Origin: Cryptomeria japonica
Taxonomy: Eukaryota > Streptophyta > Pinopsida > Cupressales > Cupressaceae
Direction of reading: 5' to 3'
Length of the DNA: 64,000 nucleotides
Assembly: GCF_030272615.1 (NCBI RefSeq)
Contig: NC_081405.1
Span: 156,136,954 to 156,200,953, forward strand
Positions within the stretch are counted from its first letter, which is position 1; each line of letters starts with the position of its first letter. Below the pieces are notes generated by a model. The model did no database searches, was not told the origin of the DNA, and saw nothing but the letters and a program-made list of their open reading frames with translations. This document shows, in pieces, positions 1 through 10,206 of this stretch. The position numbers and the translations under genes were made by a program.

Positions 1-1475
1 GAAAATTCTAGGCCTAAGATCATCTGAAAGTAATAGTGAAAGAACTATTGTTAGAAATTTATTTGATGTATATCAATCTATTGGTTCAAAATCACATAGT
101 AAAGATTCTAATGCTACTCGATGTGTCATTACATCAACCATAATGAGCAAGAAAATAAAAAAAGATCATTTGATAAGCAAAATAAGTAAGTCATTAAATG
201 TTAGTAGAACAACATTAAGTAAAGCATTAAAGAGGCAGGAACAAATAGAGGAACCTAACAATAATTCTCTTTGGGCATTCTCGGGTAGACTACCACGCAA
301 AGACAAGGTTGTTGTTGATGCACTAAAAGCATTAATTGAAATTTTTTGGCATGACAACACAAGAGTATCGCCCAACCAAAGAGATGTTGTTAGAAGGTGA
401 ATTGGGTCTACAAATCATGAGCCACATGCCAAACACTATTTGGATATGACTCAAACTAAATTATATGAAAGATTCCTCCAAAATTTTCCTCAAATAAGAA
501 TTTCTCAAAGATTTTTTGAAATGGAAAAACCTTTTTATATTAAGATTAATCATGTACGCACCACGTGTTGTTGTAAGATGCATATTGAATTTTCCATGCA
601 TTATGATATTTTTCGTCATATTTGTTCTACTTTGCACACTAACGATGTTTTGCAAGAATGTAATATACAAGCACCTCCTAAGTCAGTAAGAGAATTTATT
701 TCAAGTGTGCTATGTAATAGACATGATGGTTGCATTTATTATAATATGCCTTGTTTGGAAGGTTCTTGTGCTATATATGGTGGTTTGCAACATTTACCAA
801 GATGCGTACATTTGGAGAGCACACATGAAATTGGTACAAAACTAGTTTCTTTCAGAAAATACAAGACAATCACATATGGAGTTAAAGATGGAAAAGATTT
901 GAAGAGATGTGAGCTAGTGAAAAATGATATATGTGTAGCTCAATTTATGAAAATGTTTCAAGAGAAACTAGTTTATGAGTACATAATGCATACACATAGA
1001 GCTTGATGGTTAGATGAGCAATTCAAGTTATGTAAGGACACATTTCCTCTTGGCACCACTATCTCTATCGTTGATTTTGCTATAAATTATACACTACAAC
1101 CTCAAAATGAAGTGCAATCCATGGATTATCACTCTACACAAGTTTCTATTTTTGTACACATAGCATTCATGCATGTAGATGATAGCAAAGAGGAGGATAG
1201 AAAGGTTGTATGAGAGTACCACTTCTACATAAGTGATGATCATACTCATTCATCAGAGTTTGTACAAGGATGCTTTGACATCGATTTGTGCACATGACGA
1301 ACTGAATCAATTCTAGCCAATCTTGCAACTTTGCATTTCATGCAACTGATGGTTTTTGGAGTAGGCGAAAAAATGTTAATAATTAAAAATGGCTCCTAGT
1401 TGTCAAAAAAAAAGATAGGCCATTGTAAAGGAGCCTCATGTGACCCCATAGGATCAAATAAATCAACCATATGTG
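1..1475 (+). pseudogene. Decayed DDE-type DNA transposase relic
   Basis: One reading frame can be followed from about 143 to 1460 with only a few stops (TGA at 398-400, TGA at 1004-1006 and others near 1211 and 1297), so this is a dead protein gene. It has a Cys-rich block around 565-790 (TTCCCKMH, then HDGCIYYNMPCLEGSC), a DYHSTQVSIFVHIAF stretch near 1117-1161, YISDDHTHSSEF near 1226-1260 and GHCKGASCDPIG at 1418-1453. From memory, an I-S-D-D segment followed by a GHGKG..DG-like segment is typical of RNase H-fold transposase-like proteins of eukaryotic DNA transposons; the family assignment is inference. The 5' part lies outside the window and no terminal inverted repeat was identified. A cut-and-paste transposase would act in the nucleus on element ends. 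Copy clearly inactive. Confidence 0.5.
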
Positions 1476-2205
1476 TCCTGGATTTGAAGAAATATCCCGT
1501 CAAGTTTTGACAAATTTTTGGATTCAGGGCAATTGAGAGATCGCATCGGTACGGTATGACTCTCGACGTTCCGGTGCTTTGGGATGCACGACAGGGGCAT
1601 GCCTAGCATAAACCTTTCCACTCGGACATGCTCGCAATGTTGGTTTGTGCACACGATGAAAAAAAATTGACCATTGCAAGCGTGAGGGTGCTCTTGCACC
1701 AAACACATTGTTGTTTATATTCATATTGTCGATTTCTGTTGTTTATATTCATATTGTTGATTACATATGCAAATATTCATTTAAATTTATAAAAGGGTAG
1801 CCACCAAATACAGCGAATACACAATAATGAAGTGAATACAAGGAGTTTTGTAGGGTTAATTCAACATTTTAGAAATTTTATCAAATCATATTCCACAATT
1901 GCAATGTTTTATATCATATATTTTTGTTGTTTATATTCATATTGTTGATTACATATGCAAATATTCATTTAAATTTATAAAAGGACAACCACAAAATACA
2001 ACGAATACAAAATAATGAACTCATTACACATTTATTAGATCGAATATCGATATTTATATATATATATATAAAGGCATGTTTGCCAAGTCAATACAAGTAT
2101 TACAAAAATGTGGCATATGCCATGTCCAAATCGATATACAATAAAAATGTAGAATATATCTACATGTATTGGTCATTCTATGACCAAAACTAACACTATA
2201 TGATC
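1476..2205. other. AT-rich intergenic stretch, no gene
   Basis: No supported gene. The minus-strand open frame at 1463-1708 has no recognisable domain. The stretch holds a duplicated segment (1738-2020) and a short TA run near 2055-2071, and separates the transposase relic from the minus-strand intron-containing gene. Confidence 0.5.
1710..2020. repeat. Direct repeat of ~95 bp, offset 188 bp
   Basis: The segment starting GTTGTTTATATTCATATTG at 1738 recurs at 1926 and stays similar for about 95 bp, through ATACAGCGAATACACAATAATGAA versus ATACAACGAATACAAAATAATGAA. The first ~25 bases also occur at 1710, giving an extra 28-bp tandem unit. The spacer between the two long copies is unrelated. Confidence 0.8.
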
Positions 2206-4796
2206 CTAAACTTGTGGTGGATCATCAAAATCAAGCCTCTTCAATGCAGTACGCGGCTCTGTAGATGGCTGCAAAACCACAATTCAAAAGCCAAGTTAGA
2301 ATTCTTTTGTAGAAAATAGTTCACAATTAACAACATTAATATGCATTTAACTTTAGTTTCTTTTCAATTGAAATGTAGATTACCTCATCGGCTGATCTAG
2401 GAGCTAATGTCTTCACTCTCTTCTCCTTGTCACTCTTAGGAGTTGTCTTGAAGAGATACTTAAATGGATCCACATTATGGCTGTACCGTGAAGGGGTCTA
2501 TTGTAGATTAAATGTACAATTAATACAATGTACTAACATAAATATATCAAAAACACTTAAAAGCTATAATATAGAGAACAATGACATACCTGTGCCTGAG
2601 ATGCTTCTCCAATGGACTGAGGATGACTCACCATCGATGTAGAAACTGTCGCTATTACCTATACAAAAAATGTTCAAAGATTAAATACAATTAATATAAT
2701 GATAAGTATTGAAGGTTAAAAAAATTAATTTTACATATCAAACAAAATTGTACCAGATCCTGAGATGCTTCTCCAGTGCAAGGAGGAGGGTTCACCATTA
2801 ACGAAATAGGTATGGATATTTCCTGTATGAAAAAAAAAAAAGATTATAATATATCACAAGTTCACATGTATGCATGCATATAATCATGAAATTAAGAAAA
2901 TAAAGTAGAGATACATACCTCCACCCTCTCTTGATCCATGGGCGAATCAGGAGCATTCAACAAATCCACAAAGCTCAATGGCCGTTGTACATGTAAAATA
3001 GACAACAAACACTAATCAATCTACAAACCCCAACTAATACTTTATTTCAACATTTTCAAACAATTGTACAACTAAAAATGTGTTCAATTACCTTCTTCCC
3101 ACATTTTGGCATCTTCGAGGAATTCTTTTTCTTAGGACGAGCCCTAGACGCGGAAGGGGTACCCTAAAAAAAACAAAATTAACATGAGATATTAGTATAG
3201 ATAATAAATTAAACATAATTTAAAAAATATAAAATGAAATGACTTGCATATTCCATCAAAATAATACATAAAAAGAGTTGTACAAAATATGATACCATAT
3301 AGCCTTGTAGGCCAAAATTGATCCCTGAGAGCGTGATGTCATCAATATGGGACATTTTGTCCCTTGTCAACACCTACAAACCAGAAATTAGACCAAGCAT
3401 TAAAGATAGTTAGTATATCTTGTATTTTTTTGAATTCAAAGTGTACTATTCTATTTTAACATGTTACAAAATTTATACCTCAGGCATCGAAATTGCAACT
3501 ATAGTAACTAGGGGAGGTGTATGGGATACCGCTGCTACATCCTGAAATGCATATTATTTGTCTCAATTTAAATTGATGTATAAATGAAAATTCATTTATG
3601 TAATTACAAATTTAAAGTGACTAATAACTAAAATGTTATGAATTCAAATCAACACACTTGTTTCTATGGCTCATGGTAAAACACCATGTCCATCAACTCA
3701 TCTGTCAGCGTGACATCCTCAACCATGTGAGCTTGACATCTACAACCATAAATCATGCACAGATGATACGAGGATCCATCTGCACTGGCTGCATCATCTA
3801 TCCCTAAGCATATCCCCGAGCAACTGACACACATATGCTGGATGGGCTCTCTGTCACCCTATAATGGCTCATCATCCAATACAATAGGGTGTGCTAATGA
3901 TGTCCCATGCTGGATGATGGCACCAGTCAATGATGTGGCCACCTGAAGAGTTTGTAGCTCCATCGACTCTTTCAGCTCTAATGGGACAACTTGATGCACC
4001 TTGGGTTTGGGTGCTAGGGGGCGGCAAATCTCCATGGGTAATTGCCTACGGGCTCCAGGTCTATCTTGGGTAGAGCCACCACCTCTACCATGAAACTCTC
4101 TCATGTCAAAATAGTTTAGCTGCACATTGAGCACAAACTCACAATATATTTTTCTCAAAAAATATAATGGCACCTCATAATTATTACAAGGTGGATCATC
4201 AAAGACCATCCACCACCTCTACCAAAAAAGATTCTTCATCTGCACATTGGTACACCAATGTATGGGAAACCTCTTTGCATTAAGAGGTAATGATTGACCA
4301 ATTTTGGGATCAACAAAAAGGGCACATATTTGTTGTTTAGTAATATTTTTTGTTTTTTACTCCATCGTATGATAGCCCATTGGCATAGAATTGACAACAC
4401 CTATCCCTAAAGCTTCCCCATTTGGTAATTTATGTGGAAACAACTATGGCACCACTAGCTAATGTTTCTAGGCCAGTGGCGAGGGATTGATGATGGTCAA
4501 GTTCAAAAGTTTTCAATTTAACAATCAGTCTATTGATTTTAGACGTATTTTGTCCTAACTGATTAATTAATTCTTCCTGTGTTTCGAGTGTCCGGTCAAA
4601 AGGAGGAATTGGGAGTTGTTCTTCTGTGTTTTTAGGAGGTGTATTTGGTTGTTCTTGTTCTAGATTAGAAGAATCTAGTTTTTGAAACAAAAAATGAAAA
4701 AACCTAATCAAAATTAATGAAATTAAATTCAAAATGTAAAACAAATTGCATAAACCGGAAAGAAAGACAAAAATAAACAAAAACTAACCTTGATCC
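2206..4796 (-). pseudogene. Broken multi-exon gene, unknown function
   Basis: A minus-strand gene with spliced structure. A short first exon (4787-4796, MDQ then GT) precedes a long exon (about 4686 to 3660). That exon has a coiled-coil-like N-terminus (ELINQLGQNTSKINRLIVKL), one frameshift near 4435 and in-frame stops at TAA, TAG and TAG, then a Cys/His-rich tail (HMCVSCSGICLG, YHLCMIYGCRC) that could bind metal. Shorter exons with plausible GT/AG borders follow at about 3480-3541, 3298-3373, 3092-3163, 2927-2992, 2757-2825, 2590-2658, 2384-2480 and 2206-2268, the last ending LDFDDPPQV-stop. Intron phases were not all reconciled. No family was recognised. It may be a transposon-carried gene, since the 29-bp array sits just upstream and transposase remains lie nearby. 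The interrupting stops fit Gln codons changed by C-to-T. Confidence 0.5.
2590..2825 (-). repeat. Two similar exon-like blocks (exon duplication)
   Basis: Two neighbouring exon-like blocks encode related peptides: 2590-2658 gives SMVSHPQSIGEASQ and 2757-2825 gives SLMVNPPPCTGEASQ. Both have an AG before and a GT after on the minus strand, and both keep the frame across GEASQ. This looks like an internal exon duplication in the minus-strand gene. Confidence 0.55.
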
Positions 4797-4958
4797 ATAG
4801 GTTGGAGGACAAATATAGCACCCCATTTATAGTTTAGGAGAGGAAATGGGGAAAAAACAAAGTTAAAAACGTGCTATTCATGGGTAAATGAGACCCGGTT
4901 AAAAAAAATAAAAAATTACTAGGCACTGCGTATGCGGTTTTATTTGGATTATTAGTGT

Positions 4959-5074
4959 GTATGCACTCATTTTCCTATGAGCAGCGCGTACACGCTCATT
5001 TTCCTAGGCGTAGTGTGTATGCGCTCATTTTCCTAAAGGCAGCACGTACGCGCTACCTTTTCTAGGTTCGGGAA
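4959..5074. repeat. Tandem array, four 29-bp units with GC palindromic core
   Basis: Units begin at 4959, 4988, 5017 and 5046, an exact 29-bp period. The consensus starts GTAYRCGCTCATTTTCCTA and ends in an alternating purine/pyrimidine GCGYGTAYGCGC-like junction. Further GCGTATGCG copies flank it at 4928-4937 and 5118-5129. The array lies about 160 bp upstream of the start of the minus-strand gene ending at 2206. Confidence 0.85.
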
Positions 5075-5169
5075 GAACAAACCTATGTGCATACGTGAGA
5101 ATTTCAAATTTTAAAACCGCGTATGCGCTGGTTGTTTTTCCATGTTTTTTTTGGGTGGTGTCTTGTTTT

Positions 5170-6700
5170 CTGACCACCATCTTTGTGCACACACCCAAGG
5201 ATACATAACTAACACCCTTTGAACATAAGACCATACTGCAAGGTGTAGGTAGGAAATTCTCCATGAAAAGCATTTGCAAACTCACAGCATACCTTTATAT
5301 ATTTTCTTAAAATGTTGGTCCTCTTCATACAATCCTTTGAGTGCTCCAATACCCATACTCTGCAACTGCACTTCTTGCTTTGACAACACCCTCCTACTTA
5401 GAGCATATGTAAGCTTATTGGCTACCCCTTTCTTGTGCTTGATGATGAAGGTGTATTCTTGAATACTTTCAACCCATTTCAAATGTCTATGACCGAGTTT
5501 CTCCTATCCATTCCTAAAACTAAGAGCATGATTGTTAGTATAAGCAATAAACTCCTTAGGAAGCAAGTAATGCCTCCACTTTTTTAGAGCTTGTACCATG
5601 GTGTACAACTCTAAATAATATGAGGAATACTTCCTCTTTGCTTTATTTATTTTTTCACTCAAAAAGGCCACGGATCTCCCCTCTTGGCTCAATACTGCTC
5701 CTATAGACAAACCACTTGCATCACATTTAATGGTGAAAACCTTACTAAAATCAGGCAATACTAGGACTCGGTACTTGACAACTTTCTGTTTTAAAAACTC
5801 AAACTTCTTATCTACTTCTTTGTTCCACACAAACTTCACCTTACCACCACCCTTGATGGTTTCTAACATAGGTGCACAAATATCACTATAATTTATAATG
5901 AATTTCCTATAAAATATTTCCAAACGATGAAAAATTCTTACCTCTCTGGTTGTCTTAGGTGTAGGCTAGTTCAGAATAGCCTCTACCTTCAAATAATCCA
6001 TCTTCAAGTCACCCTTAGAGATGACAAAACCTAAGTACACCAATTCCTACTTCATGAAGTCACACTTCTCTAAATTTATCATCAACTTATGCTCCTCCAG
6101 CCACTTCAAGACTATCTCCAAGTGTTTCAAGTGCTCATCCTTGCTCTTACTAAACACTAATATGTCATCAAGGTAGACTGCCACAAATCTCCCTATAAAC
6201 TCCTGCAACACTTCATTCATTAGTCTCATAAAGGTGCTAGGGGAATTTGAATGACCAAAAGGCATCACAAGCCACTCATACAACCCTTCATTGGTTTTAA
6301 ATGCAGTTTTCCATTCATCCCCCTCTCTTATTCTTATCTGATGGTACCCACTCTTGAGATCAATTTTAGAGAAATAGGTAGCTCCCCCTAAATAATCCAT
6401 TAGGCCCTCTATCCTTGGAATAGGAAACCTATATCTAATGGTTATCCTATTGAGAGCCCTAGAATCAATGCAAAGCCACCATTTTCCATCCTTCTTTAGG
6501 GATAAAACAATAGGCATTACATATGGGCTAAGGCTCTTTCTTATCAACATGAGCCAATGATGCCTAGCTATTTCTTCATTCTGATGTGGGGTCATTTTAT
6601 ATGCTGCCTTGTTAGAAAGTACTGATCCTGGTATGAGGTCAATTTGATGACTAATATCTTTGATAGGTGGTAGGGAATTAGGTATATCTTCCACAACCAC
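5170..6700 (-). pseudogene. pol: Chromovirus copy A: reverse transcriptase and RNase H, truncated
   Basis: Ty3/gypsy RT is read from 6700 down. DLKSGYHQIRI, the WLVMPFG block and the catalytic AVYLDDILVFSKS box are clear, so the RT core is recognisable. RNase H follows at 5923-5504 (IKCDASGLSIGAVLSQEG, then AYTNNHALSF). A further block at 5482-5282 (EYTFIIKHKKGVANK) matches the RNase H/integrase linker of copy B at 16.6-17.1 kb. Homology to copy B stops at about 5170-5180, before the integrase, so the integrase, chromodomain and 3' LTR are missing. Frame breaks occur between the blocks. RT would copy element RNA in cytoplasmic particles. This copy cannot move by itself. Confidence 0.85.
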
Positions 6701-6894
6701 TCCTTTGTATCGGTCTAGCAGTTCCTGACCTTGTTAGGTCCAACCTCACTCACACCCTTCTTCCTTTCTTCCTTGGGCTTCACAATCAAAGCAAAACCTA
6801 CTCCACATTCCTCTTTTAGTGTATCAAGGAATTATTTTTCTCCTAACATCATCACACTATAACCTACATGTTGTGGATCCTCTTGTACCACTGA

Positions 6895-7479
6895 CTATAT
6901 CCTAAAGGTCATACCATCCTTTTGGAAGGAGTAAGCATTATTTTCTCCACCATGATGAGTTTTTCTTTCAAACTGCCATGGTCTTCCAAGGAAAAGATGG
7001 AGAGCATCCATTGAAAGTATGTCACACAAAATTTTATCTTTATACCCTTCAGTACTAAACTCTACCCATGCTTGTTCATTGATGAGTATGTGTTTCCCTT
7101 TGTTCAACCAACTAACTCTATATGGACAATTATGGGGTATTCTCTTCAAGTTCAACTTTTTTACTGCTTCCAAAGATACAATGTTATCAGTAGATCTCAA
7201 ATCTATGAATACTTTACAAACCTTACCTTGAATCTTGCAGTTGACTCTAAACAAAGCCTTCCTTTGGGGTGGCTCAGTCTTTACTGGTTCCTTGAGAAGT
7301 TCCCTCTTGATCATCAGGTTCTCTCCCATCTTTGATGTCAAATTCACTTCAAGAGATGTCACACTCCTTGCATCTTCTTGAGTCAAAGTGGTTCTCCTCT
7401 CATCACCATGAGAAGTTAAGGCCTTCTCGGGGCACTTGTAGGTTAGGTGCCCCATCTGATTGTAGCTATAACATCTCAT
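6895..7479 (-). pseudogene. Chromovirus copy A: zinc knuckle and protease region
   Basis: It starts with a nucleocapsid knuckle, CYSYNQMGHLTYKCP, in which the second Cys of the usual C-x2-C-x4-H-x4-C is Tyr. It continues to a retroviral-type aspartic protease segment, VFIDLRSTDNIVS, where the expected D-[ST]-G is D-L-R-S. Both changes suggest loss of function. The same region in copy B (18549-19095) retains the overall pattern (VIIDSRSNHNIVS). The protease would cleave the Gag-Pol polyprotein. The RT block lies directly downstream on the minus strand, after a break at about 6710-6890. Confidence 0.75.
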
Positions 7480-8451
7480 ATTGGAGAACTTGGATCCTCT
7501 CCCTCATCCATTTATTCCACCACTTCCATTAGGTCTTCTCCCATGGTATCGTCCTCTGGTACTTGAGTCCATAAATTTCTCTCCTTGGCTAGACTCACTA
7601 GTAGACCCTTGGTTAGGATTTCTTCCTCCAAAACTGCCTTTGCCTCTGAAAATTCTCCCTCCTTTACCTCTATTACTCTGCTCACTTCTTCTTTTTAGTT
7701 TCTCTTATGCCCTTAGGTCCAATTGAAAACACTTGTTCACTATCTCTGGTGCCAAGATGCTAATCTCATTTTCGATATTCATCCCTAGGCCATTCAAGTA
7801 CTTGGCCACTTTCTTTGACTCTTCTTCTTGTCTCTTTGATATGAGTTTGAGTTTATGAAACTCCTCCATATATGCATTCACATCAAGGTCTCTCTGTCTG
7901 AGGTTCTACAATTTTCTATACATCTGCACTTCATAGTCAATGGGCATGAATTGTGCCTTGACTTCACCTTCCATCCTTTCCCAAGAGGTTATCATACTTT
8001 TTCCCTCCTTAACTCTCTCTCCTTGTACCTAGTTCCACCATGTAAGAGAAGACCCCTTCAACCTTTCTTTTTCCAACTTCAACCTCTTATCTTCAAGGAT
8101 TTCTTTGTACTCAAAATGACTGGTCAATGCCTCAATCTAGTCTATCACCTCTTCTTCTTCCTTACTTCCACTATATATAGGCAACCCATCAATGGTGTCC
8201 CTATTGACTGACCTCATGGCATCTACAAATGCCCTCTTATCTGCACGTATCTCTTCTACTCGCTTAGAGGATTCCCCATATTCTTTATCCCCTTCTTCAT
8301 TAGTGTCACTTTCATCTTTCTTATCCTTAGTCTTTTTCAATTCTTCAAGATTGGACTCAATCATCTCTTTAATCAACTTCTTTATCGTATCTTGTGACAT
8401 GCTCTTAGGAGACATTCTATTAGTCCCTCTTTGAATCTCTTCCTCTGACAT
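7480..8451 (-). pseudogene. gag: Chromovirus copy A: Gag
   Basis: The reading frame starts at 8451 (MSEEEIQRGTNRM) and can be followed to the knuckle at 7479 with about five stops. It has a Lys/Glu-rich N-terminal coiled-coil-like stretch, the capsid-type pattern with a Trp pair and the element YRKLxNLRQRDLDVNAYMEEF, then a Gly/Arg/Ser-rich basic tail before the knuckle. This is the Retrotrans_gag arrangement of plant chromoviruses. It forms the particle that packages element RNA. The PBS sits about 40 bp upstream of the start, as expected for a Gag start codon. Confidence 0.8.
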
Positions 8452-8489
8452 ACACTAAGACCAAACCATCCAAGTGATCTTCAAAATCC

Positions 8490-8505
8490 TACTCTAATAC
8501 TAATA
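8490..8505 (-). promoter_or_regulatory. Degenerate primer-binding site (initiator tRNA-Met type)
   Basis: The minus strand reads TTAGTATTAGAGTAGG. The canonical plant site complementary to initiator tRNA-Met is TGGTATCAGAGC, and all differences over that core are transitions of the C-to-T or G-to-A kind. It lies just outside the copy A Gag start and marks the inner edge of its 5' LTR. Confidence 0.7.
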
Positions 8506-8507
8506 TG

Positions 8508-9547
8508 ATGAGGAGGTAATAGACCGGAAGGAGGGTGACCTTGAACCAACCAACCTCTAAGGCTCACAGACTCAACCGATAATCCTTGTTTCCAAAAATA
8601 CTTACACAATCATTAAGTTAAGCAATGGTTCAATGACACCAAAAAACACCTTGGAAAATCCCAAGCCTCCACTATGTCCACTTACAACTAGCTAACACTT
8701 CTCAAGTTCTTGTTTGGCTACACACACCCTTGCATACAATGAGTGGGCTACTACTAGGCTTAAGGGTTTGAATGACCCACTTGACCAATTCAATACAATA
8801 ATCCTTGAAGGGATGTTCTCACAATATCTGAACACAAACAAAATAATATTTCATGGTTTAGATCCACCAGAACAACAATCTTGACTCATTCACCCACAAA
8901 CCTGAACCGGTTGCTATTAGGGCTCCCTTTGAGGGAATCGGGTGATAAATTTTGACACCCTGCGGTTATATACAAACAAATTATGTTTTCAAATACCGTT
9001 TTGGGATTTCTCAACAATTTCTCAGTTTCTGGTACTAGATTAACTGGCAGATATTCCAACCGTTGCTGCACTAACAAACCTAATAGGGCTTTTAGACCTA
9101 TTTGATTGAATGCCTTTCACAAACTAGTTTGGTTCTCCTAATGGGTGACCATCACTGACCATGAAATGTCATGAAAACCTCAAAAGTTCTCTTCTATCAC
9201 ATTCAAACCCTTTCCCAGTGCTCTATCTCTCAATTCTCATGCACTGCACTCATCAAACCGGTCTGTCACATAGAGATGCTAGACCTAAGGTTAGTTCTCC
9301 ATCCTCTTCACCCTATTGTATCCTCTTAATGGCTTTTGGTACTGACATATGATACAGTGGTCTATCATCTCCGTGTTGTCCTTGATTTTAGTGGGGCTAA
9401 AATTGTGAGGCAACCCTACGAAACTGGTTTATTTCGTACCTTACATCCTCTAGGAAAGGTTGATTGACTCTGTCGGTTAGCCTCTTTTGCTTTTCACCTT
9501 TTTTTTTTTTTCTCATTTTTAGGTTCTTTAGATTTTACAGTTTTGCT
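8508..9547 (-). other. Probable 5' LTR of chromovirus copy A plus unassigned sequence
   Basis: A minus-strand element's 5' LTR must lie to the right of its PBS, so an LTR should begin at about 8508 (TGATGAGG). The outer end could not be fixed because no second LTR copy is in the window. The copy B LTR at 14.8-15.5 kb does not look homologous. No gene is seen; the open frames at 8886-9077 and 9161-9352 have no recognisable domain. Confidence 0.45.
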
Positions 9548-10076
9548 TGTAGGTTAGACTTTAAAGTTCGACATGCAAGGTGTTTTGTTGTCAGAATGTG
9601 CAATGTTTTGGTTCATTTCCCTGTAGATCGGACTTTAAAGTCTGACTTACAGGCAGTTCTTTTCCTACAGATCGGACTTTAAAATCTGACTTAAAGAGAA
9701 TTTCCAATTGCATATCGAGCTTTAAAGTGTGATGTGTAGCTTTGCAAAAAGGGAGATGCATGTCGGACTTAAAAGTTTGACTTGCAAGGAGTCTTTTCCC
9801 ACATATTGGACTTTAAAGTCCAATATGTAGAGTCTGGTTTATCTGGTTGACATGTCAGGTTTTAAAACCTGACATGTCAACCTTTGTTCTTCCCCATGCA
9901 CATCGGACTTTAAAGTCCGATGTGCATATTTCTTTTTGCATGTTTTTGTTGCACATCGGACTTTAAAAAGTCCAATGTGCTAATATCTTTCCCCCAATTT
10001 GTACATCAAACTTTAAAGTCCAATATACAAATTTTTATGCTTAAGGTGCAGATCGGACTTTTTTCCTCGACCTGCT
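9548..10076. repeat. Array of 11 palindromes with TCGGACTTTAAAGTCCGA core
   Basis: Units lie at about 9548, 9621, 9665, 9710, 9757, 9800, 9845, 9896, 9951, 10000 and 10047, each roughly 28-38 bp and spaced 40-73 bp. Most are self-complementary. The unit at 9896-9927 is a perfect 32-bp palindrome (ATGCACATCGGACTTT followed by its reverse complement). The unit at 9845-9882 is a perfect 38-bp palindrome (GGTTGACATGTCAGGTTTT followed by its reverse complement). The common centre is TTTAAA. The array ends 130 bp before the start of the ORF at 10207. Confidence 0.9.
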
Positions 10077-10206
10077 AGTTTTTGATAGTTTTGTTCCTAA
10101 GTCCATTCTGGCTCCGAATTCTTGATCCATTTGATAAAATTCAGTTTTCTGATGATGATTATTGTCAAAAAAGATAATCCCCAGTGTTGGATGTAGTACT
10201 TTGCAA

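Noticed and set aside
1463-1724. Minus-strand Cys-containing ORFs
   Set aside because: Short, overlapping in two frames, no recognisable motif; they cover the end of the transposase relic.
7019-8434. Several plus-strand ORFs of 60-118 codons
   Set aside because: Shadows of the minus-strand Gag and protease of chromovirus copy A.
9548-10076. CRISPR-like regular repeats
   Set aside because: Units are palindromic, variable in arm sequence and spacing, and lie in plant retroelement DNA; no cas genes or unique spacers.
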